Of a stretch of 41,052 nucleotides of DNA, positions 31,234 to 41,052 are shown in pieces (positions within the stretch are counted from its first letter, which is position 1; each line of letters starts with the position of its first letter). Below the pieces are notes generated by a model. It searched no databases, was not told the DNA's origin, and was given only the letters and a program-made list of their open reading frames with translations. The position numbers and the translations under genes were made by a program. The DNA is from Rostrohypoxylon terebratum (Eukaryota > Ascomycota > Sordariomycetes > Xylariales > Hypoxylaceae). Location: assembly GCA_022497145.1 (NCBI GenBank), contig MU386021.1:1-41052 (forward strand), read 5' to 3'.

Positions 31234-34200
31234 TTACTTATCTTGAGGACGATCATCCTGGCGACGATCACCGCTACCGTGACCGAGACCCTGTCCTTGA
31301 CCGTGGCTCGAACCGGGACCAGGACCAGGACCAGGGTGAGGTTGATCGTGACCGGGGTGTCCATGTGCGGGGAGTCCGCGTCTAGGGTGCCCAAGCCCAC
31401 GCTCACGAGCGCGACCCCGCTCCTCACTCTCCCTCACCACCGCTTCCTCCTCCTCCACGACCGGCGCGGGACCAGGCGCATCCGAAGCGGGCTTCTTGAA
31501 CGCTTTGAACGCGCGACGCAACGAGCCGCCAAAGCTGGGTTTAGGCTTGAGCCCCGGTCCCACACCCGCACCTATACTCGCACTAGCTTCGCTCCTGCCG
31601 CTACCATGCGAAGCTCCTATGCTTCCATGTACCGAAGTCGAGTCTCTGCTACCCATGCTCCTGCGCAGTTCCTTCTGAGCCTCCTCGTTGGCCTTCTGCT
31701 TGTTCTTTTCTTCCTTCTTCTGCTTGCGGTCGCGCTCTCGCTCCAGTCGCTTCTGGCGCTTCTCCTCGTCTTTGCGCTTCATCTCCTCGGGGTCCGTGCC
31801 CGCGTAGAGGAACGGACCGGGGGCGGGACGTACGACGACTTGGTTCTCGCTGGGAGGAGGGGCCCAGAAAGGCGCTGCGGGGTGTGCTGCGGGGTGTGCT
31901 GCCGCCATAGGGGCTGGCGAAGGTAGGAGGGGTGCGGGCTGTTGGGTAATATGCTGCTGGGGAACGGGCTGTTGGGGCTGTGGGTACGTGGGTGGATGCG
32001 CTTGTGGATATGTTTGGGAGGGTGTACCTGAGGTTGAAGTAGGAGGTGGAACATAATACGAAGAGTGACTTGATGGCTGCGGCAAGACTGGATACGGATA
32101 ACTGTGAGGCAGGGGCTGGTACGGTGAATGGTGATGAGGCTGCATTGGAGAAAAAGCACCGGGGTATGGATAGCCAGTCGAGTATCCATGGTTTTGCCCG
32201 AGAGTATATCCATGACTAGCATGACTAGACAAGTGATTGATGGCTTCTTGATTTCCGGTGTCGTAGAATGGATCGTCGCCCAAACTACCTCCAAACTGGT
32301 CGAGTCGATCCTCTCGGGCGATAGCATCAGTAACGTTAGCAAAGATTCTTCCTTCAGCAGCAGCGTTCTGCGCCTCAATCTCAACGCCATCCTAGGACGA
32401 TGAGATATTTGGCGTGTACAAGGCTGCCTGATGTCGGATGAATGTTCGTATACCTCCCTGGTTCATGACCGAGGATGCCTCCACAGCTCGTGATAGCATC
32501 GCCAAAGCGCCGGGTCGAGTAATACTACTCGTGCGCAAGTCATGCTGGAACTGGATCACCTCGTCATGGATCATACTTCGGATGAAGTCGGGAGTCAAGA
32601 GCCTACTCGGAGTGCTGGCGGCAACAACGGCAGAAGGGTGAATACGGTCGGTACCACGGCTGGGTGCTGGAACCTGAGGGTGGCGAATAACAGTATCCCC
32701 ATGTGATAAAACGTTAGCCTCCGCAAGATTACCCATTCCATAGTGGCTTCTAGGGATTCCTTGTCCTGCTTTAGCATCCACTTGCGAACGTCCATGATCG
32801 GGAGGTGTTGGTTCAAGGGCGAGCTTTCGAAGCTCGGCGGTCGCGTCGACCACTTCTTGTGGAGCCTTTGGAGCTGTGAAAGGTGTTAGGCGAGGGATTG
32901 GTGGTAATGTAAATGGAGCGGTCTGACCATCAGCAGGAGTATCGTTGCTATCCGGAGCGCCTGTCTCAACCTGCTGCGAGGTATCTTTACACCAAGTAAG
33001 TAAAGTGGAATGCGTAAAATAACTAGGTAAAATAGGAAGCACTTACCAAGACGACCTCGGGCGGCAGTGCTCCTCGCCGGAGGAACATTCCTTCCTCTAC
33101 CTCTTCCGCCTCCTGTTGAGCGACCTAAATTACAATTAGTTCTCTCCCCAATTACACTTCAAGGCAACGAAGTTACCGTAGAAAATGGGAGAGCCGGTTT
33201 CAGTGGGCATCTCGGGCGACTGAACAAAATTTGCTTGACTTCCGGTGGTGTTGGTATTAGCGACAACAACAACAGGCACCTGAGGACCGGCTTCGGAGGT
33301 GTGAATTGACTTATTGGCGTCTGGGAGTTCGATGGAGTCGGAATACTTGGAAGATGATCCTAAAGAAGACCCGCCAAATGTGGGAAATGAAGATTGAGAT
33401 GTTTCGGTGGCTGCCTTCTGAGCTCGTGTTACTCCTGGTTGCTTCTCAGCAATCGAAGAGTCTGGGGTGGGTTCTTCCGTGAGCTGGTTAGAATTTTTGT
33501 CCTTGGAGTACCTTGAATACTGAGGCGACTGTGGAAACGAGCTATGAGGGTACGATTTGTCACTAATGGATTGGTCGCGCTCTCGGGTTCGAGGACGTCT
33601 TGGTTCCCCAGGAGGTGGCGCTGGCAGTGGGAAAGAGGGTGGCGGATATGGCGGGTCTTTATTGACTCGTATTGCCAAAGGCAACTTGCTCTTAAATCTA
33701 GGTGTAGGAGCACCTTCGTCGTGGTCGGCGCTCGTGTTGCTAATTGCTAGTGATGGATCAGGAAGCGATTCTGCGTCTTCCTTTTCACTAGGATTGACGA
33801 CTTTATCTGTATTCATCTCGTCTTTCATTGATAAGTATTCAATGGATAATTGATCTGGGAGGAGGGGCGTTAATTTTGATGTTTGTAAGAAAGATGCTTG
33901 TGAGAAAGACAAGGTTTGGTGGGTAGTATGAACGAGAAGTGTCCGCGAAGAAAAATAGGAGGATGGGGAGGAAGAAATTTGGAAAGTGGTGGTCAAAAAT
34001 ATGTGGTTATCGTACCATCGTCGAGATTATTCGCAGGCTCGCCACCGTCCACTGTATTCATTATTGACCCTGACGAGTCACGTGGACTTCCAGTATATCT
34101 AGATGACGTTCGATCGCCCGACGTATTTTTGGCGTAATTTAAATTCTTCGGTAAATTAGAAATTACATTTTGAGGGCTAGTGTCTTCCGACGACGCCACT

Positions 34201-34740
34201 GAACATGTACTTGAGGCCAGTTTCAAGGGCGCAACCTGAGCAGAGATGCGGTTCATGGATCCCTCCATTGCTTCCCGTGAAGACCGCGTCTCGACGCTCT
34301 GAACATTCGTATGGTCTTCAGAATTCGCACTATAATTCATTTGATGAGTATTTTAAAAATTCGATGGTGAATTAAGGTCGACTGAAGAACTATACTTACC
34401 TTTTGTGTAATGTAATGTTGGTAGCAGATATCGGTCCCGTTCCCTTGACAAAATCATTACGATCGAGATGGTGTTCTACGGCGTCCTTTATAGGAGGAGG
34501 ACCCGGGCCAGATGACGACGGCGACATTGCGACAGGATGCCTGCCGTGATTGGAAGATTTCTTAACCACGGTCATTTCCAATAGATGACGATAAGACTGT
34601 GCGCAAGACTTGGAACATGCTGTCAGTTCTTTCGAAGATATTTTTAATTCTGAATTTAGGTGGGTGGACTTGATGGGAAACCTACAAGATTCGCACTGTG
34701 ATATTAGCAGTTCAACACCCGATAACAAGTTGCTGGACAT
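31234..34740 (-). CDS. Large disordered protein of unknown function, five exons, with an in-frame TAG
   Basis: Exons 34740-34400, 34329-34016, 33854-33177, 33124-33047 and 32984-31234 join with consistent phases. The N-terminus (MSSNLLSGVELLISQCESC) has a CxxC and later a CSKSC, a possible small zinc site. The middle is Ser/Pro-rich with an RGRGR motif in exon 4 (GGGRGRGRNVPPARSTAARG). Helical segments lie near TPDFIRSMIHDEVIQFQHDL. Exon 5 is interrupted by TAG at 32394-32392; the same frame stays open on both sides and continues protein-like (DGVEIEAQNAAAEGRIF, then AREDRLDQFGGSLGDDPFY) to the TAA at 31234. The C-terminal half has a Pro/Tyr/His/Gln-rich region, a charged coiled coil (EEMKRKDEEKRQKRLERERD) and a Gly/Pro/His tail. 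With the TAG read or spliced out the product would be near 1050 residues; otherwise about 667 residues. I do not recognise the family. Confidence 0.65.
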
Positions 34741-35825
34741 TTATCAATTCACTCAATTAGTAAAGATTTTTAAAGGTATGGAAGACTAAAAGATGTCTTC
34801 GTGTGATGAGATGTCAATGAAAAGAGTAGATGCGATATAAAGGGGTGTCGTGGTAAAATGAGAGACTTCATTCCATGGCCATTTCAACCTGAACGATAAT
34901 TAGCATCGCAAATACTCTGATCAGTCATGAAATGTGTCTGTGGCAGAAATGTAGGACAAAGGTACTAGGTACATGCTAGAATCGTTGCATTGTAAGATAG
35001 TCGAATGAAAGTTGAATGTAAAATGCCTGGGACCACAGTTAACCTAGCTCATGTTGATTCTAAAATATGAGATGAAAGTGAGAATTCATATATATCACGA
35101 TGGACAATAGGTCTATAGATACGTAATGTATAGGGTTGTCAGGCTGGAAGATTCAGGCATAGATGGTTTTACTCACGTTGTTCAAATTGAGAATCATCGT
35201 TCTGAGGCAGCTTGAACATCGCAATAGGGGCGAAGACATGGTTCAGGACCTAAACATGATCAATGGCCCCATGCCACAATTTTTCGTTCCTAGTCATTTT
35301 GATGTAAAAGATTTGAAAGTTGGGCTCTGTGACTTGAGACCTAGGAGGATTTCTTCTTACTATTATTATTAATAATAAAAAAAAGGGTTGCGAAAGTTTT
35401 CACTTGCTCTTTCTTTATGTCAATCTTGATTGATGTACGAAGTACTTAGGTACATATGCACGGGGCAAACCCGACCTCCCGACGTTACACGCATCTGCGA
35501 GGAAGCAACAAGGGGGCAACCCGGTCTGTCGGGACCCTGCTGCGCCACTCCGCATGGTCCGCAAAAAAATTGGGAGCCCTCAGTTCCAGGTTGGCTGGTT
35601 GGTCAATGGTCGATGGCCAATGGCCAATGTGGCTTTTACCTTCTTTATCTACGTCGTACACACACACCTAGGTCCCAAGTAGGGGCAAGCGCAATTTCCG
35701 CCATCTCTTCCTCTCTTCCCGTTTCTTGCCGCCGCATCTCTGTCACGTCGCTCACAATTCTCCGGGCAATCGGGATTTCTCGTATGTGCTCGTGTGTGCT
35801 TCATGTCAATTCAATTGAATATACC
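34741..35825. other. Divergent intergenic region
   Basis: About 1.1 kb between two divergently transcribed genes. It contains an AT palindrome (TATTATTATTAATAATAA, about 35361-35378) and paired CCAAT boxes. The frame upstream of the AAA gene is open from 35430 but reads like untranslated sequence. Confidence 0.5.
35617..35628 (+). promoter_or_regulatory. Paired CCAAT boxes
   Basis: Two CCAAT pentamers (35617-35621 and 35624-35628) lie in GGCCAATGGCCAATG, about 200 bp upstream of the ATG of the mitochondrial-type AAA gene. The fungal HAP/CBC complex binds CCAAT and often controls nuclear genes for mitochondrial proteins. Binding here is inference. Confidence 0.4.
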
Positions 35826-37490
35826 ATGCTGCTGGGTCGCGCCAGCCGGATTGCCCTTTTGAGGCAGTCTGCACCGTCTGCACCGTCTGCACCGCACTGG
35901 ATACGCCTCAATGCAACCTCACCACGCGTTCGAACAGTGATTTGGCCCCCACAACAACGGTCATTCTCCACAACAACGGCCGCCAGAGATCGGATTGGCC
36001 CAGAAGGATGGCCGGGACAAGGTGAAGAGAAGCAGACTTTATTCTCAAAGATGTGCGAGTCTGCAGCTACTACCCTTGCCTCTGTTTTGGTGCTGGGTGT
36101 CGGCTTCGCGGCTGCTGGTTACGTGTATCACAAGTCGTATAAGTACATACAGCTGAAGAAGATAGAGAATGCGTTCGAACCAGGAGACCCAGTGTTAGTA
36201 TTAGCAGCAGTAGGAAAGGATATTCCAGCGCCGCCTAACGAGCAGCACTGGGTTATGCGGGAGGAACAAGCAAAGATCGACGCGATCATCAACGGAACCA
36301 ATAAAGGTCACTACCACCTGATCATGGGAGAAAAGGGCTGCGGGAAAAGCAGCATGTTGATAGAAGCCATGCGGAAGGTCGACGGTGAAGGTTGTGCCAT
36401 GTTCGAAGCGCATGCTGATCTAGAGATATTCCGGATCCGACTAGGAAAGGCCCTTGATTACGAATTCCACGAAGATTATATAGGAGGATACTTCAGCGAG
36501 CGCGGTCCAAGAGAATCTACCGCATTGCTGGATATCGAAAGAGCGATGAATAAGCTAGAAAAGGTAGCATTGTTACACCGGGCGAAGAAGAACAAACCTC
36601 TGCTTCTCATCATCAATCAGACACATCTAATCCGGGACGATGAAGATGGGAAGGACTTGTTAGAACTACTCCAACAGCGGGCGGAGCAATGGGCAGCCAG
36701 TAATCTCGTGACCATGATCTTCAACACCGACGATTATTGGGTATATGAACGACTATTCCAACGTGCTACCTCGCGAATGGAGGTTATGTCGATCTCGGAT
36801 TTACCAAAGGCGCAGGCGATATTAGCTCTTCAGAAGTATCGACTACGATACTTCGGTGAAAGAGCAGACGTATCCATCCTAGAAGCGGTCTACGATCGAG
36901 TTGGCGGAAGGTTATCGTTCCTAAATCGGGTAGCTAAATCCCACAATATGATAGCGACATGCGAGCGCATCAAGGAGAGCGAGAAAACATGGTTCCTAAA
37001 TCAGTGTTGGATCCTTGGAACTGAAATGGATGACGATGTGATGGACCAGCAAAAGTGGGCGAGTGCGGCTATGGTCCTTGCTCTGGCGCTCGTCGACAAG
37101 GAAGAAGAGATGGAGCAGACCTACGATCCCGATAAGGGACACGTCCTGCCTTGGTTCCGGATGCATAAAGCTCAGGAGATCATGACGCGGGCCGACTTCA
37201 TCCGAGATTTCGACCGGCTGAACTTCTTCACCATAACGAGCACGGCACAGGTTCGTGCTAGCTCTGTGCCTATGCACCGTGCGTTTAGGGAGATATGTGC
37301 CGAACCCGGATTCCGGGAGTTCCTCCAGGACACCTTGGACCGAATTGCCGCCATCGAAAGCTTAGGTCGCACGAGAGAGCTGGTTGCCAAGGACTTGGTA
37401 CTTGGTGGGAAGTACCAAATATCCAAACCTATGATGGCCATGGATGGTCGGGTAGAAGTGAAGCTCCGGCAGCCGCCCGAGAAGAATTAG
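35826..37490 (+). CDS. Mitochondrial-type AAA/P-loop ATPase with C-terminal winged-helix-like region
   Basis: From the ATG at 35826 this gives 554 residues. The N-terminus (MLLGRASRIALLRQSAPSAP) is Arg/Ser/Ala-rich and lacks acidic residues, as in mitochondrial presequences; RSFSTTTAARD could hold a processing site. One hydrophobic segment follows at about 83-103 (ATTLASVLVLGVGFAAAGYV). The ATPase part has a Walker A loop GEKGCGKSSM near 168. At the Walker B position it reads LLLIINQTHLIRDDED, with Asn instead of the usual Asp, and then MIFNTDDYWVYERL. The C-terminal part (TRADFIRDFDRLNFFTITS...) corresponds to the winged-helix region annotated in fungal homologues. It is probably an inner-membrane-anchored mitochondrial ATPase. 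The frame is open upstream to 35430, but that part shows no conserved features, so I start at the presequence-like Met. Confidence 0.8.
   Translation: MLLGRASRIALLRQSAPSAPSAPHWIRLNATSPRVRTVIWPPQQRSFSTTTAARDRIGPEGWPGQGEEKQTLFSKMCESAATTLASVLVLGVGFAAAGYVYHKSYKYIQLKKIENAFEPGDPVLVLAAVGKDIPAPPNEQHWVMREEQAKIDAIINGTNKGHYHLIMGEKGCGKSSMLIEAMRKVDGEGCAMFEAHADLEIFRIRLGKALDYEFHEDYIGGYFSERGPRESTALLDIERAMNKLEKVALLHRAKKNKPLLLIINQTHLIRDDEDGKDLLELLQQRAEQWAASNLVTMIFNTDDYWVYERLFQRATSRMEVMSISDLPKAQAILALQKYRLRYFGERADVSILEAVYDRVGGRLSFLNRVAKSHNMIATCERIKESEKTWFLNQCWILGTEMDDDVMDQQKWASAAMVLALALVDKEEEMEQTYDPDKGHVLPWFRMHKAQEIMTRADFIRDFDRLNFFTITSTAQVRASSVPMHRAFREICAEPGFREFLQDTLDRIAAIESLGRTRELVAKDLVLGGKYQISKPMMAMDGRVEVKLRQPPEKN
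35868..35894 (+). repeat. Three tandem 9-bp units in the presequence
   Basis: TCTGCACCG is repeated three times and encodes Ser-Ala-Pro three times within the predicted mitochondrial targeting region. In-frame length, so copy number can vary without harm. Confidence 0.9.
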
Positions 37491-38057
37491 AACCCTAATA
37501 TTTGGATGGTTAGTTTGTGGCGGAGGTCGTAAACTGGCGATACCGAGTAGGTCAGCTGCAGGGCCAGCTTTTCTTTTGTGAATGGCAACGACTATAGATT
37601 CTGCACGAATATTGTACCATATTGTATGTTAACGTTAGCATAATACTGCATCCTAGCAAGGAATTTGATTCGTTAGTTCTAAATGTCAGGTTAGAGGTTG
37701 GAATAGATTTCGGATCATTTCCCCAAGGCCGCGTCGACGGGTTCTGGTAACGTCGTTTGTCCCTTGACCCGCCTCCCTAGAATTTTAAGCAGGCAGGCAG
37801 CCTGCCTACCTACCTACCTAGTACTCAAACTTCCATAGCGGTCTTTGAACCTCCCGAGAACCGTTGGAGACGCCACCTAATTAATAGAGGCTAATTCATG
37901 CTCATCTAAACTTCAGATAATCGTCGGGGTTCTCGTTTACGCCAATATTTAGTCGAAAGGCAGCGACCATATCCCATAGGTATACTAGAGTTCATGTAGG
38001 GTTCATGGAAATTCTTAGAAGAATGTGAGGAGGATATTCGGTAATATATTAAGTGAG
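37491..38057. other. Intergenic, no supported gene
   Basis: Holds the 3' region of the AAA gene and a run of GCAGGCAGCCTGCCTACCTA repeats (about 37791-37822). No gene is seen. Confidence 0.45.
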
Positions 38058-38336
38058 TCACTTGGTGCTGACCAAGGCTGTCTTTAAACAAAAACTTGGC
38101 ATTGAGTTTAATTCCGACTTATCCGTCCTAACATGCAATTCTTCCATTTTCGGTACAAGTCCCATATTAATACGTGATGATCGAGCCCCGAATAGGAATA
38201 GCATAAGCAATAGGGTGGTTAGAGATGCCCAAAGTTGCACGGGCCAGGAACTTTGGAAGAGAGAGGATTTTCGCGATATTCTCTGCCGGAACCCGTGAAG
38301 CTTGTTCGTAACATTACCCAATAGCCTAGCTTCCAT
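38058..38336 (-). CDS. Possible small single-pass membrane protein
   Basis: The ATG at 38336 opens a 92-codon frame (MEARLLGNVTNKLHGFRQRI) with one hydrophobic segment (VQLWASLTTLLLMLFLFGA, about residues 35-53) after a basic N-terminus. The shape recalls the start of fungal UstYa-like (DUF3328) proteins, but the conserved histidine motifs of that family are missing here and in the continuing sequence. It may be a truncated relic or a chance frame. Confidence 0.25.
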   Translation of the reverse strand: MEARLLGNVTNKLHGFRQRISRKSSLFQSSWPVQLWASLTTLLLMLFLFGARSSRINMGLVPKMEELHVRTDKSELNSMPSFCLKTALVSTK

Positions 38337-38679
38337 TACCGAATTACAATGTGTCACAAGCTTTCAGCTTATCCCTTACCATATCAATATCAGAACGACA
38401 CCAAGGCATCTTCGATGTCGTCAGCCGTAAGAGTAATAAAACTCACGACACACCAGAGGCGTTAGAAACGTTTGATCGATCTCGGTACTAAAAATAGTAA
38501 TATAGGAGGGGTATCACGGCTGCATGCATTGGATTTTCATATGAGTCACGCGTGAAGCAAAGATTTCGGAAACGCGCTCCTCTAGTCCATTTATCTGTTA
38601 CTCCAATCAAACGTGGTAAATAATAGCGATGCTCTGAATCCGCTCATAGTCCCCTCAGGGACAACTATGAAGTCCACTA
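38337..38679. other. Intergenic, no supported gene
   Basis: AT-rich sequence between the small membrane ORF and the end of the FAD oxidoreductase pseudogene. Nothing recognisable. Confidence 0.45.
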
Positions 38680-40071
38680 TCATATAGACAGTTGAGGAAT
38701 AGCGTATTTGAACACATTATTCGGGTCATACTTCTTCTTAAGCACCACCAAAGTCTCATAATGCTCCCTATAAATCTTCCTATAGTCAGAGTCATCGTTA
38801 TCTAACAATGATAGATAAGACGACTCAAGCACATTTTCCAAGTCTTCCTTTCTGACTTCGCTTAGTAGTTCGACTGCCCACTCCGCACCTTTCGCCTCGA
38901 GCTCTTTTACGGGCGTCGTCGCTATGAGTTCAAGCATATGGTGCTCAACCCGAGCCCCGAAGACGGAGTTCTCATTCGGCGCCGGTTCTCGGAGCATATG
39001 GAGGGAAATCGCGATACCGCCCCCGGGGATCAAGGAGGTGTATTTAGCTAGAACCTCTGCTAACTTCGGTGTGTATTTCTTGACATTGAGGGTATGCGCC
39101 CGTCCGTAGCTACCCCAGGTAAGCAGTGCTTCGTTGAATGCGCAGTGTGCCGAGACGCTCCGGGGCTCAGGGTTATTCATCAAGCAAGGACCGAGTGCTG
39201 CGATCTTGCCAAACCATTTCTTGCCTTCATCATGATCGGCCGCTGCCCAACTAGCGGCGACGGCCAAGACTTTTCCGAGATTGGGAAGTTCTATGCCGAT
39301 TAGTTGAAGTTGGAGAGCCCTGGGAATGGGTTGCTCTGCGGCTAGCTTTTCATACCCCTCCAGTGTATTTCGCCCATGTTGTCTTCATATCGCTGGAATC
39401 GAATACAATAAGAGAGACGAGCATCTCTTTGAGGGGGTAAAGCTTGACTGTGAGCTCAGTGATAATACCAAATATCCCACCGCCTCCCCGAATTCCCTTC
39501 AAATGCTCGTCGTTTGCATCGATGAGTTCGCCTTTCGCATTCACAACTGTAGCCCCTACGATCTGGTCAACTCCCAATCCGTGACTCGATGAGAACGGAC
39601 TATAGCCCCCAAGCGTAGCCCAACCGACATACCCAACACTCGTAACCGTGTCCACTGGTGTGATCAGCCCTTTCGCATCTAATTCCCTCGTGAGGTCCCT
39701 GAAGATGATGCCTCCGCCAACTTTCGCCGTCTTCTCGTCCTCGCTGACATGCACATAGTTGATGTCGCGCAAGTCAATGCTCAAGGCACCGCGAATCTGG
39801 CTCCGACCCGCACAATCGTAACCGCCGCTCCGGACGACAAAGTCGACATCGTTCTCAACGCAATATTTCACCAAAGCTTGAACGTCGGCGCCGGTCTGTG
39901 GGCGTACAACGGCAAGCGGTGCATTATCATCACGTTTGACAAAGCACGCGCGCACGGTCTCGAAGTCGTCTCGAAGTCGGGACTCGATGGTGTGATGAGC
40001 TTGATGCTAGGTTGATTCCTATCCAAATACTCTTGAAATGTCACGAGACTTTCCGTCGTGTTCCGTGTCAT
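38680..40071 (-). pseudogene. FAD-linked (BBE/6-HDNO type) oxidoreductase with two frameshifts
   Basis: The parts, read in order, give a full-length FAD-binding PCMH plus berberine-bridge-enzyme C-terminal protein of about 460 residues. The N-terminus is MTRNTTESLVTFQEYLDRNQ (ATG at 40071). The FAD domain has VVRPQTGADVQALVKYC, SVGYVGWATLGGYSPFSSSH and GIRGGGGIFGIITELTVK. The C-terminal part ends YDPNNVFKYAIPQL, a typical BBE end. Two lesions break the frame: an 11-bp tandem duplication at 39957-39978 near codon 31, and an extra G in the run near 39353-39359 (TYTGG/GYEKLAAEQ junction). The position of the FAD-linking histidine reads RSGGYDCAGRS, so His is Tyr. Related enzymes oxidise alcohols, sugars or secondary-metabolite intermediates and are often secreted, but no signal peptide is seen. 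Splicing cannot explain either lesion because the needed introns would be too short. Confidence 0.82.
39957..39978. repeat. 11-bp perfect tandem duplication
   Basis: GTCTCGAAGTC occurs twice in direct succession (39957-39967, 39968-39978). One copy encodes the expected DFETVRAC segment of the oxidoreductase; the second shifts the frame by two. Confidence 0.92.
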
Positions 40072-41052
40072 CTTTATATTGGTTTATAATCCTTTCAATG
40101 AGCCCCTTTTGTTACAATCTAGTAGCGCTCATGGATAATCAAACGGGAAAGACATCATTCTTAACGACAAGAGCTATACCACATGGCTCAGAATATAAGG
40201 AGTCCTACATAATTGTGGATATATTCCACAGCTAACGCGCATAATTGAACACGAACACTGCGTATTTCCCCATAATTCAACTAGGTCACGGCGTCGCTGG
40301 TAGAGACCGCCTGCTGTCAGTGATGGAACTCAGTAGTGGTCACACGTAGAGTGAATGCAAAGGGGCAGCGGCATAGCTGCTAGTATGGGGGTGAGAAAGA
40401 TGGGTCAATAATACTAGGTTACTCTCCTTCGACCACTAAGGGAAATCCCCTCCTACTCATCCTCAAACACCTCGCAATTTCATCCAAGCTAAATCGCTCC
40501 AGCATATAAGCTCAGACTCCTCAACAACTTCTCTTAAAACGCTATCCTTAAGCTACCTAGCTGAGGATTCAATGCCCTCGTATGCTTGCTCGACTGCTAA
40601 ACTCTGCTCTCATTCCTTGTCATACTCCAGGAACAGTCAGTGAATATCCGGTGCCTCCGCATTCAAGCGAAACATCGAAAGCGTATCCTAGGAAGCCACG
40701 AATCCAGTCCGTTATTTTGGCCTAAAAGGTAGGCTTTTCATCTGCGTTCATGGTATCAGGTTCTTTTTGGATGGCTCAAGACTCCATCGTGTAATTTTCA
40801 ATCGACGAGGTGTCAATTTTTATTATAAAGGACCTCGATCTTGTTTAGGGAGACATGGCTAGATAAAGAAGCATAGCTCGAAGTATTCCGGCGTTAGGTT
40901 TACGCTTGAGCAGTATGTCTCCTATGGCGTGTATGGAGGGGAGACTACATCTTTGATACCAGGGCTCGGAACAACTACACGCTATTACACTGGTGTACAC
41001 GCACGCCAAGCCACTCAATTCAATTCAATTACACTGACCCACTTTTAATTTT
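40072..41052. other. Intergenic to the window end, no supported gene
   Basis: Mixed-composition sequence upstream of the FAD oxidoreductase pseudogene. Short frames only; no domain, tRNA or repeat. A (AATTC)n-like stretch (CAATTCAATTCAATTACAC) lies near the end. Confidence 0.45.

Noticed and set aside
35430..35825. 132-codon N-terminal extension of the AAA gene
   Set aside because: Open but without conserved features; it lies over the CCAAT boxes and before a good mitochondrial presequence Met, so it is more likely promoter/leader sequence.

Overview
The window is nuclear DNA of a filamentous ascomycete (Pezizomycotina, most likely Sordariomycetes). Evidence: short introns (mostly 50-130 nt) with GTRNGT donors and CTAAC/CTRAC branch points, and typical fungal families (Reb1-type Myb protein, membrane-anchored amidohydrolase, UstYa-like sizes, BBE-type FAD oxidoreductase, ankyrin NLR-like proteins). 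Solo LTRs and LINE and Copia relics are scattered between genes. A poly-G run next to 10 Ns marks a draft-assembly gap. Exon structures are my own reading of splice sites; for the main genes I checked that codon phase is kept across each junction.

Layout. 1-94: probable end of an LTR. 243-1732 (-): five-exon MDR-type NADPH oxidoreductase. 2947-6180 (-): Reb1/TTF1-like Myb protein. 7099-9987 (-): large membrane-anchored amidohydrolase. 10693-11064 (-): degenerate thioredoxin-like ORF. 11631-18129 (-): nine-exon, 1978-residue NLR-like protein (alpha/beta-hydrolase-like domain, NACHT-like region without a P-loop, about 24 ankyrin repeats, C-terminal SPRY). 18813-20705 (-): gene of unknown function broken by a solo LTR. 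21980-24996 (+): 953-residue ankyrin-like plus subtilisin (S8) protein with an intact triad. About 25000-25244 (-): possible DUF6604-type relic. 25245-31233: gene-poor, with an assembly gap, a solo LTR, and LINE and Copia fragments. 31234-34740 (-): disordered protein gene with an in-frame TAG. 35826-37490 (+): mitochondrial-type AAA/P-loop protein. 38680-40071 (-): FAD-linked oxidoreductase pseudogene with two frameshifts.

Most interesting part. The 11.6-25 kb block looks like a fungal innate-immunity or allorecognition locus: an NLR-like ankyrin sensor with a SPRY domain, an orphan beta-rich protein, and a divergent ankyrin-S8 protease, interrupted and flanked by solo LTRs and at least one further relic. 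The NLR-like protein has lost both the expected Walker A motif and the catalytic serine of its hydrolase-like domain, while the neighbouring protease keeps all catalytic residues. One reading is a sensor/scaffold working with a separate protease effector. This is inference from gene content and order; no function is shown by the sequence itself. Several genes here are decaying (LTR insertion, an 11-bp tandem duplication, a +1 G, in-frame stops), as expected of a rapidly turning-over accessory region set among ordinary housekeeping genes.
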